Shown one piece after another: positions 37,371 through 44,046 of a stretch of DNA of 64,000 bases. The DNA comes from Mangrovihabitans endophyticus (GTDB taxonomy: Bacteria; Actinomycetota; Actinomycetes; Mycobacteriales; Micromonosporaceae), in assembly GCF_014646155.1 (NCBI RefSeq), contig NZ_BMMX01000011.1, positions 1-64,000 of the forward strand, in the 5' to 3' direction. Under the pieces are notes generated by a model, which saw only the letters and a program-made list of their open reading frames with translations, did no database searches and was not told the DNA's origin. The position numbers and the translations under genes were made by a program. The first letter of the stretch is position 1; every line of letters begins with the position of its first letter.

Positions 37371-38147
37371 TCAGCTTCCGGCCCGGCCGCGCAGCAGGGC
37401 GATGTCCGCTGCCTGTCCGTCGGCGCCGCCCGGAGTCTCCACAATGACCGGTGCGCCGGCCGCACGGATGACGGCGATCACCAACTCCGGATCGATCTTG
37501 CCACTGCCGATGTTGTCATGCCGGTCGCGACCGGAGTCGAAGCCGTCCTTCGAGTCGTTGGCGTGGATCAGGTCGATCCGTCCGGTGATGGACTTGACCC
37601 GGTCGACGATGCCGAGCAGCTCCTCACCGCCGGCGTGCGCGTGACAGGTGTCCAGACAGAACCCGGCTCCGAACTCGCCCACCGCGTCCCACAGCCGGGC
37701 CAGATGGTCGAAGGTGCGGGCCATCGCGTTGTCCCCGCCGGCCGTGTTCTCGATCAGGATGGGCAGGGGCAGGCCACCGTCGGACTCGGCGTATTGAAAG
37801 GCCTTGCGCCAGTTGGCGAAACCCGCGTCCAGATCGGCTCCCCCGCCGACGTGCCCACCATGCACGATCAGGCCCTGCGCGCCCAGGTCCGCAGCCGCCT
37901 TCGCATGCGCCATCATCAGCTTGCGGCTGGGGATGCGGATCCGGTTGTTCAGCGTCGCCACGTTCACGATGTAGGGCGCGTGGATGTAGACCTCCACGTC
38001 CGACGCGCGCAGCGCCTCCGCGTCCGGCCGGGGCTGCGGGGTCTTATAACCCTGCGGATCGGTCAGGAAGAACTGCACCGCGTCCGCTTGGCGTGCGGCG
38101 GCGCCGGCGAGGGGGTCGACGGGATCGACATGAGCTCCGATGCGCAT
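37371..38147 (-). CDS. nfo: Deoxyribonuclease IV (AP endonuclease family 2)
   Basis: A 258-residue TIM-barrel zinc enzyme that cuts DNA at abasic sites. Metal-ligand motifs are visible: YIHAPYIVNVA, VHGGHVGGG, LIENTAGG, CLDTCHAHAGGE and LIHANDSKDGFDSGRDRHDNIG. The size is normal. It is divergent from the cell-surface gene at 38254. Confidence 0.94.
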   Translation of the reverse strand: MRIGAHVDPVDPLAGAAARQADAVQFFLTDPQGYKTPQPRPDAEALRASDVEVYIHAPYIVNVATLNNRIRIPSRKLMMAHAKAAADLGAQGLIVHGGHVGGGADLDAGFANWRKAFQYAESDGGLPLPILIENTAGGDNAMARTFDHLARLWDAVGEFGAGFCLDTCHAHAGGEELLGIVDRVKSITGRIDLIHANDSKDGFDSGRDRHDNIGSGKIDPELVIAVIRAAGAPVIVETPGGADGQAADIALLRGRAGS

Positions 38148-38253
38148 GGGAACGAGCCTACGACCCGGCTACGACACATCGATCTCGCGTCACCGCGCGG
38201 TCACGGATCTCGTTGACCCGTTGATCACACGGACCCGATCGGGGAGACCTCAC

Positions 38254-39258
38254 ATGGCGCGGCAAGTCCGGCACCGGCTGACGGCGGTGGCGCTCGGCGG
38301 CCTTCTGATGGGCGCTCCGTTGCTCACCAGCGGCACGGCGAACGCGGCCCAGGGCGGCGGCGCGACGGTGGCGTTCACCGGTGACGCGCTCCTTCCTTTC
38401 ACCTGCAACAGCCAACCGACCGTCGGAGCCATGACGGTGGCCGCCGACTCCACCGTCCGGGTGCTCAACCGGACCGGGCAGGACGCGGAACTGCGTCTGG
38501 CCGGCGCGTGGGCCGGCACCGTGCCGGAGGGCGGAACCGCCGCGGTGATCTTTCACCGCACCACCACGCTGCAGCTGAACCCGAGCTGCCCGAGCGCGAA
38601 GCAGTCGCCTCCGGTGCTGGTCACCACCACGGATCCGTCGGTCACTCCGCCGCCGTCGGGCACGACCGACGCGCCTACCGGTGCGGCGGGTTCGAGTCCG
38701 CCGTCCCAGTCGGGCGGTTCCCCGTCCTCGGACGGACGGCCGAGCGGTTCGCAGCAGCCGTCGTCGAGCCGCCCGGCGACCGGCGGCGTGAACACCGGCA
38801 CCGGGGGCGCGCGTGGCGGAGTGTCGAGCGGCGGCCACTCCACCACCCGGCGGACACCGGCCGCGCCCGATTCCCGGGTCCCGACTCCGACGGCGGCTGG
38901 GTCGAGCGTCGCTGGGGCGACCGGCGGGTCCGCCACGACGCGGAACTCCACCATGAGCGCCACGGGTGGCGGCGCACCGGTCGAAGTTCCCGCCGCTGCG
39001 GAAACTTCGACGCCGACCGATGCCGCATCGGCGTCCGCGGGTGGTGCGAATTCCACCGGCCCCGGCTCCCCCGCTCCGGTGGACGCGGGGCCGGAAGGTG
39101 CGTCCCTGGCGGAGCCGGTGGCCACCGCGGGTTCGGTCGCGGACAACCGAGCGGGCGGCTTGCTGGCCGCCGTGGCGCTGGTGTGCGTCTTCGGCGTGGC
39201 GACAGGGTTGATACGGTCATTCGTGTCGCTTCGCTCTAGAAGCACCTTTAGCCACTAA
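38254..39258 (+). CDS. Secreted Ser/Thr/Pro-rich cell-surface protein with C-terminal anchor
   Basis: A 334-residue protein with a signal peptide (RHRLTAVALGGLLMGAPLLT, cleaved after the ANA motif), a small conserved domain (about residues 34-115, with two cysteines), a long Ser/Thr/Pro/Gly-rich linker (about 125-295) and a C-terminal membrane segment (about 303-322) followed by basic residues. This layout suggests a membrane-anchored surface protein. ATG 38254; the open frame upstream is not conserved. Function unknown. Confidence 0.75.
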   Translation: MARQVRHRLTAVALGGLLMGAPLLTSGTANAAQGGGATVAFTGDALLPFTCNSQPTVGAMTVAADSTVRVLNRTGQDAELRLAGAWAGTVPEGGTAAVIFHRTTTLQLNPSCPSAKQSPPVLVTTTDPSVTPPPSGTTDAPTGAAGSSPPSQSGGSPSSDGRPSGSQQPSSSRPATGGVNTGTGGARGGVSSGGHSTTRRTPAAPDSRVPTPTAAGSSVAGATGGSATTRNSTMSATGGGAPVEVPAAAETSTPTDAASASAGGANSTGPGSPAPVDAGPEGASLAEPVATAGSVADNRAGGLLAAVALVCVFGVATGLIRSFVSLRSRSTFSH

Positions 39259-39368
39259 AATAGGTCATACAAGACTCCGCGGGGTGGTCGTCGCCGTGCT
39301 CATCGGTGTGGTCGTTCCTCCCCAGGTCCCACCCAACGAATGCGGACCGACTGCCCCGCGGCCTTACC

Positions 39369-39397
39369 GGGCCCCGTCCTGCGACGGGACCCTTTTT
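39369..39397 (+). terminator. Rho-independent terminator upstream of rpsF
   Basis: A 10-bp stem (39369-39378 with 39383-39392, one G-U pair), a 4-base loop and then TTTTT. It ends transcription of the surface-protein gene or acts as an attenuator for rpsF. Confidence 0.8.
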
Positions 39398-39433
39398 GCT
39401 GCTCCGAGTGTCCGCGGGTATGCTTCATCGGTT

Positions 39434-39534
39434 CGCAACGGGTGAGCCGCGGCCGTCTTTGACCGCGGCTTCGTTGCGGGAGACACAAGACCTCCTGCCG
39501 CGGAGAGACCGCGGCCGTTCAGCCCACAGGAGGT
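39434..39534 (+). promoter_or_regulatory. rpsF leader with S6:S18-type motif
   Basis: A first hairpin has an outer 7-bp stem (39434-39440 with 39472-39478) and an inner 8-bp stem (39445-39452 with 39463-39470). A second structure pairs ACCTCCTG (39490-39497) with CAGGAGGT (39527-39534), enclosing a hairpin CCGCGG-AGAGA-CCGCGG and a CCG-containing bulge. The second stem hides the rpsF ribosome binding site. It resembles the known S6:S18 autoregulatory motif (stem, CCG bulge, hairpin). Confidence 0.65.
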
Positions 39535-39543
39535 GAGAACGTC

Positions 39544-39834
39544 TTGCGTCATTACGAACTCATGGTGATCCTCGACCCCAGTCTCGAGGAGCGCACCGTC
39601 GGCCCGTCCCTCGACGCGTACATGAACGTGATCCGGACCGCGGGTGGTTCCGTCGAGAAGCTCGACGTGTGGGGCCGTCGCCGGCTCTCTTACGAGATCA
39701 ACAAGAAGGCCGAAGGCATCTACGCCGTGGTGGACCTGCAGGCCACCCCCGAGGCCGTGGCCGAGCTGGACCGTCAGCTCCGGCTCAACGAGTCCATCCT
39801 GCGTACCAAGGTCATCCGGCCCGAGACCCGCTGA
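39544..39834 (+). CDS. rpsF: 30S ribosomal protein S6
   Basis: A 96-residue protein beginning [19 protein letters not shown], typical S6; it pairs with S18 on the 30S platform. TTG start at 39544 with AGGAGGTGAG upstream. First gene of the rpsF-ssb-rpsR-rplI operon. The leader may allow S6:S18 feedback. Confidence 0.97.
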   Translation: MRHYELMVILDPSLEERTVGPSLDAYMNVIRTAGGSVEKLDVWGRRRLSYEINKKAEGIYAVVDLQATPEAVAELDRQLRLNESILRTKVIRPETR

Positions 39835-39903
39835 CCGTCGTTTTTCGTCAGGGGGCTCTGGAAGTCTCCGACACCAACGACGCCAAGCGGCGAGGAGAAG
39901 ATC

Positions 39904-40443
39904 ATGGCAGGAGAAACCACCATCACCGTCGTCGGCAACCTGACCGACGACCCCGAGCTGCGCTTCACCCCGTCAGGTGCCGCCGTCGCCAAATTCCGTA
40001 TCGCCTCGACGCCGCGGACTCTGGACCGGCAGTCGGGTGAATGGAAGGACGGCGAGCCGCTCTTCCTGTCCTGCAACATCTGGCGGGATGCGGCCGAGCA
40101 CGTCGCGGAGTCGCTGCAGCGCGGTGCTCGCGTGATCGTGCAGGGCCGGCTGCGCCAGAGGTCCTACGAGACTCGTGAGGGCGAGAAGCGCACCGTCTAC
40201 GAGCTCGAGGTCGACGAGATCGGTCCGTCGCTGCGCTACGCCACGGCGAAGGTGCAGAAGATGAGCAGGTCCGGCGGTGGGGGCTTCGGCTCCGGCGGCG
40301 GTAGTCGGCAGTCCGGCGGAGGCGGAGGCGGGGGCGGAGGCGGCAACAACTCGTCCTCCTTCGACGACCCCTGGGCGACCGCTGCCCCGGCCGGCGGCGG
40401 TGGCCGCTCCAACTCCTCTTTCGACGACGAGCCTCCCTTCTAG
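39904..40443 (+). CDS. ssb: Single-stranded DNA-binding protein
   Basis: SSB protects single-stranded DNA and recruits replication and repair proteins. The 179-residue protein has an OB-fold (1-115, [19 protein letters not shown] start), a long Gly-rich linker and the acidic tip DDEPPF at the end. A second tip-like motif NSSSFDDPW lies inside the linker. It sits between rpsF and rpsR as usual in actinobacteria. Confidence 0.96.
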   Translation: MAGETTITVVGNLTDDPELRFTPSGAAVAKFRIASTPRTLDRQSGEWKDGEPLFLSCNIWRDAAEHVAESLQRGARVIVQGRLRQRSYETREGEKRTVYELEVDEIGPSLRYATAKVQKMSRSGGGGFGSGGGSRQSGGGGGGGGGGNNSSSFDDPWATAAPAGGGGRSNSSFDDEPPF

Positions 40444-40466
40444 GTCTTTCAGTTCAGGAGTAAGCA

Positions 40467-40706
40467 ATGGCGAAGGCTGCGGCACTGCGCAAGCCCAAGA
40501 AGAAGGTGAACCCGCTCGACAAGGACGGGATCACCTACATCGACTACAAGGACACCGCGCTGCTGCGGAAGTTCATCTCGGACCGCGGCAAGATCCGTGC
40601 GCGCCGGGTCACCGGCGTTACCTCCCAGCAGCAGCGGCAGATCGCCCGCGCGGTGAAGAACGCTCGCGAGATGGCGCTCCTGCCGTACACGGCGACGGCG
40701 CGCTGA
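40467..40706 (+). CDS. rpsR: 30S ribosomal protein S18
   Basis: A 79-residue protein with the S18 core [20 protein letters not shown] and [20 protein letters not shown]. No N-terminal zinc-ribbon cysteines are present, so it is the zinc-free type. ATG 40467 has AGGAG upstream. Confidence 0.97.
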   Translation: MAKAAALRKPKKKVNPLDKDGITYIDYKDTALLRKFISDRGKIRARRVTGVTSQQQRQIARAVKNAREMALLPYTATAR

Positions 40707-40720
40707 CGGGGGCCACCGAT

Positions 40721-41170
40721 ATGAAGATCATCCTCACGCACGAGGTCACCGGCCTCGGCACCCCCGGCGACATCGTCGAGGTCAAGGACGGCTACGGCCG
40801 TAACTACCTGCTGCCCCAGGGATTCGCGATCCGTTGGAGCAAGGGCGCGGAGAAGCAGGTCACGGTGATCCGGCGGGCCCGCGAGGCCCGGGAGATCCGC
40901 GACCTCGGCCAGGCCAACGAGGTCAAGGAGCAGCTCGCCGGGCTCAAGGTCACACTGTCGGCCCGGTCCGGCAACGGCGGGCGCCTGTTCGGCTCGATCA
41001 CGTCCGCGGAGATCGTGGACGCCGTGAAGGCCGCAGGAGGGCCGTCGCTGGACCGTCGGCGCCTTGAGCTTCCCGGTCACATCAAGAGCACGGGCTCCTA
41101 CACGGTGCAGATCAAGCTGCACCCGGAGGTGACCGCCTCGTTCCCGGTGAACGTGGTCGGCGCCAAGTAG
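40721..41170 (+). CDS. rplI: 50S ribosomal protein L9
   Basis: A 149-residue protein with the N-terminal MKIILTHEVTGLGTPGD strand and VKDGYGRNYLLPQG motif, a connecting helix (about 40-75) and the C-terminal RNA-binding domain. Start ATG 40721 lies 14 bp after rpsR in the same operon. The frame is open upstream only as a shadow of ssb and rpsR. Confidence 0.97.
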   Translation: MKIILTHEVTGLGTPGDIVEVKDGYGRNYLLPQGFAIRWSKGAEKQVTVIRRAREAREIRDLGQANEVKEQLAGLKVTLSARSGNGGRLFGSITSAEIVDAVKAAGGPSLDRRRLELPGHIKSTGSYTVQIKLHPEVTASFPVNVVGAK

Positions 41171-41187
41171 TTCAGTTCGCTCCTCCT

Positions 41188-41226
41188 GCGAGGGCGTGCC
41201 GGGCATTCGCCTCGGCGCGCCCTCGC
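41188..41226. terminator. Bidirectional terminator between rplI and dnaB
   Basis: A 13-bp stem (41188-41200 with 41214-41226, one G-U pair) with a 13-base loop lies between the convergent genes. Confidence 0.7.
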
Positions 41227-41260
41227 GGCGCATCGGGCGATTGCCGCGCCCACCGCGTGG

Positions 41261-43603
41261 TCAGACGATCGCCATGTCGACGAAGCGGGACAAATGTAGC
41301 TGAGCCGCCACCGTCACGGTGTCGGTCGGGCCGTTACGGTGCTTGGCGATGATGAAGTCGGCCTCACCGGCCCGCGGCGATTCCTTGTCGTAGTAGTCGT
41401 CGCGGTGCAACAGCAACACCACGTCGGCGTCCTGCTCGATCGACCCCGACTCACGCAGGTCGGACAACTGCGGGCGCTTGTCGGTGCGCTGTTCGGGTCC
41501 GCGGTTTAGTTGGCTGACCGCGATCACCGGGCACTCGATCTCCTTCGCCAGCAGCTTGAGACCACGCGACAGGTCGGCGACCTCTTGCTGACGGCTTTCC
41601 GTGCGCTTCGGTGACGTCATGAGCTGCAGGTAGTCGACCACCAGCAGCTTCAGGTTGTGCCGTTGCTTGAGTCGCCGCGCCTTCGCGCGGATCTCCATGA
41701 GGTTCATGCTGGGCGTGTCGTCCACGAAGATCGGCGCCTCGCTGATCTCGCCCATCCGGCGTGCCAGCTTGGTCCAGTCGTCATCGGACAGTTGCCCCGA
41801 ACGCAGCACGTGCAGCGGCACCCGAGCCTCGGCGGACAGAAGGCGCATGACCATCTCGATCTTGCTCATTTCGAGCGAGAAGATGGCACTGGCGCAATTG
41901 GACCGGATGGCGGCATTGCGGGCGAAGTCCATCGAGACCGTGGAGTTGTGCGTGGGCACCAGGGTGCGGCCGGCCAGATAGAGCTTGTCGGCGTTGTCCA
42001 CCGACACGCACTTGACCAGGACTGACGGCACCGGACGCACGTCGACCACAAGGCGGGCCGACGGCACCGCCGATGCGTCGCGGCGCGCTTCCTTGTGCCG
42101 CAGGGCCTTGTCAGTCACCCGGAACACGTCGTCGGGGGCGGTGATGTCGACCTGGTGAGCGCCGTCCGGCGTGGCCGTCCGCACACCGCCGTAGCCGAGG
42201 CCGGTGGCGAGCTCGTCGAGATGCTCCGCCAGCAGCGGCGATTCGGTGACGAACCGGCACGCACCGTCCACGGTGACCGAACCGGCGGCATCGAGCAGCC
42301 CGGCCAGCAGTGCCAGCCGCTGCTCGTGGGAACCGCGCCGGTAGGGCAACGGAATGTGTCGCACGTCGAGCACGCCGAGCCTCGGCAACGCGTCGAGCAT
42401 GTCGGTCGCCGAGGCGGGTGTCCCGGCCGTCTCCGCGGCTTCGGCCTCCATCTGCAGAAGGATCTCGGGGTCGCCCGAGACACGCGTCGCGTCACCGGCG
42501 GCCAGCCAGGCTCCCAGAGCGTACGGCCCCACGGGCAACTGCCGCGGCGGCAGATGCAGCGCGCGGGGGTGCGCCACGGCGTGGTTGAACCGCCCGTCCG
42601 GCGCACGCAGCGTCGTGGCCATCTCCCGCGTCGTGTGGACGTGCGGTGCCCGATCCTGACGCGATTGTCCGGGCGTGTGGGTGGCCCACTGGTGTGCGCC
42701 GTCGGCGACGATGACCGTGCCGTCGTCGAACTCCACCTCGAAGCACGGCCGACCGACCATCACGTCGCTGGTGGCGATCACCGTCGTCGGGTGCCCATCC
42801 GCCCCGATCAGACGGTCGCCGACGGTCACCTCGGCCATCGTGGTCCACCCCAGTGGCGTCGCGAGCACCGTGTCCAGCGCCAGCGCCTTGCCCAGACCGG
42901 GACGACCGGCCACCACGATGAGCTGGCCCGCGTGCAAACCGTTGAGCAGGCGATCGAGGTCGGAGAACCCGGTCGGCACCCCGGTCATCACGCCGCCCTG
43001 CGCACCGACCGCCTCGATCTCGTCGAGCGTCGGCTGCAGCATGTCGCCGAGGGCGGCGAAATCCTCGCTCACCCGCTTTTCGGTGACGTCGTAGACCGCC
43101 TGCTGGGCGAGATCGACGATGTCGTCGACATCTCGGCCGCCGTTGCCGCCGGTGCCGTAGCCGAGCTGCACGATCTTCGTCCCGGCCTCGACCAGGCGGC
43201 GCAGCACGGCACGCTCGGAGACGATGCGCGCGTAATAGGACGCGTTCGCGGCGGTCGGCACGCTCTCCATGAGCGTGTGCAGGTAGGGCACGCCGCCCAC
43301 GCGTTGCAGGCTGCCGGAATCGGCGAGAGCCGCGGCCACCGTGACACCGTCCGCCGGCTCCCCACGCCCGTAGAGATCCAGGATGGTGTCGAAGATGGTG
43401 GCGTGCATCGGACGGTAGAAGTCCGGCGTCTTAAGGATCTCCACCACGTCGGCGATGGCGTCCTTGGACAGCAGCATGCCACCGAGCACGCTCTGCTCGG
43501 CGGCGATGTCCTGGGGCGGCGACTTGTCGAACTGCGCGTCGCGGGGCGGTCCACCGTCGTCGTGCGGACGGGGACCCGGCCGTGCGTCGTCCGTGATCGA
43601 CAC
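41261..43603 (-). CDS. dnaB: Replicative DNA helicase DnaB, interrupted by an intein
   Basis: DnaB is the hexameric fork helicase. The 780-residue precursor contains a 314-residue intein (A240-N553), leaving a 466-residue helicase of normal length. Extein features: N-terminal domain with PPQDIAAEQSVLGGMLL, the RecA-like core with Walker A GRPGLGK (233-239) joined to S554-TVSMDFARN after splicing, and Walker B LLVVDYLQLM. The intein splits the P-loop, so the helicase cannot bind ATP until splicing. GTG 43603 follows GGAGGAGG; the track start at 43618 precedes that site. It converges with rplI. Confidence 0.95.
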   Translation of the reverse strand: MSITDDARPGPRPHDDGGPPRDAQFDKSPPQDIAAEQSVLGGMLLSKDAIADVVEILKTPDFYRPMHATIFDTILDLYGRGEPADGVTVAAALADSGSLQRVGGVPYLHTLMESVPTAANASYYARIVSERAVLRRLVEAGTKIVQLGYGTGGNGGRDVDDIVDLAQQAVYDVTEKRVSEDFAALGDMLQPTLDEIEAVGAQGGVMTGVPTGFSDLDRLLNGLHAGQLIVVAGRPGLGKALALDTVLATPLGWTTMAEVTVGDRLIGADGHPTTVIATSDVMVGRPCFEVEFDDGTVIVADGAHQWATHTPGQSRQDRAPHVHTTREMATTLRAPDGRFNHAVAHPRALHLPPRQLPVGPYALGAWLAAGDATRVSGDPEILLQMEAEAAETAGTPASATDMLDALPRLGVLDVRHIPLPYRRGSHEQRLALLAGLLDAAGSVTVDGACRFVTESPLLAEHLDELATGLGYGGVRTATPDGAHQVDITAPDDVFRVTDKALRHKEARRDASAVPSARLVVDVRPVPSVLVKCVSVDNADKLYLAGRTLVPTHNSTVSMDFARNAAIRSNCASAIFSLEMSKIEMVMRLLSAEARVPLHVLRSGQLSDDDWTKLARRMGEISEAPIFVDDTPSMNLMEIRAKARRLKQRHNLKLLVVDYLQLMTSPKRTESRQQEVADLSRGLKLLAKEIECPVIAVSQLNRGPEQRTDKRPQLSDLRESGSIEQDADVVLLLHRDDYYDKESPRAGEADFIIAKHRNGPTDTVTVAAQLHLSRFVDMAIV
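41945..42886 (-). other. DnaB intein, class 3 type with decayed homing endonuclease
   Basis: The intein spans residues 240-553 of the DnaB precursor, inside the P-loop. Position 1 is Ala, not Cys or Ser. The class 3 W-C-T triad is visible: W306 in block B (DGAHQWATHT), C532 in block F (VKCVSVDN) and T551 in block G (PTHN). The ends are THN then Ser of the extein. The endonuclease-like motifs YALGAWLAAGDA and LLAGLLDAAGS lack the catalytic acid pattern, so homing activity is probably lost. Confidence 0.88.
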
Positions 43604-44046
43604 CACGACCTCCTCCACTCATTCGACGACCGTTGCCGTCGCGGCGAGTCCTGCGACCGTGCCGCCACGACGGTGTGATCAAACCGGTGGGGTACGACAC
43701 TTTCGGCGGAATAGGTCGTCGCAGCTCACCACCGGAGGCAAAGCCGACGCACACGATACGAACTCGCACGTCGAGGCCCCAACCGGCACGGTGGATGAGC
43801 CTTGGGACAACCTGTGGACATCTGGCCCCAAGCTGTGCACAGCCCTGTGCACAGCCTGTGTACAACTCGGACATGTGGTGCGCGATGATGCCCTCTGAGC
43901 AGGAAATTCGTGGTCCCCACGGTGTGGAGCAAGAATTTTTCGGCGGTTCACCCCGAACGCGCTACGGCGTGTCGTGCCGGGGCAGCGTGACCAAGCCGTC
44001 GCTGGGAGGCGTTGCGGTTCAGTCTCGGAGCGGTCACGCTTTTCGG
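43604..44046. other. dnaB-upstream intergenic region
   Basis: About 440 bp separate dnaB from the diverging Trp-rich protein gene. It must hold both promoters. DnaA-like boxes lie at 43813-43865. The plus-strand frame is open through this region, so the downstream start could be earlier. No promoter was assigned. Confidence 0.5.
43813..43865 (-). promoter_or_regulatory. DnaA-like box cluster upstream of dnaB
   Basis: TGTGGACAT (43813-43821) is one base from an inverted TTGTCCACA. CTGTGCACA occurs at 43833-43841 and 43845-43853, and TGTGTACAA (43857-43865) is one base from an inverted TTGTCCACA. Read on the minus strand this gives TTGTACACA, three bases, TGTGCACAG, the same composite as at 2206. 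Confidence 0.5.

Noticed and set aside
41261-43618. Interruption of the DnaB P-loop as a frameshift or insertion
   Set aside because: The frame is continuous and both ends carry intein motifs, so it is an intein.
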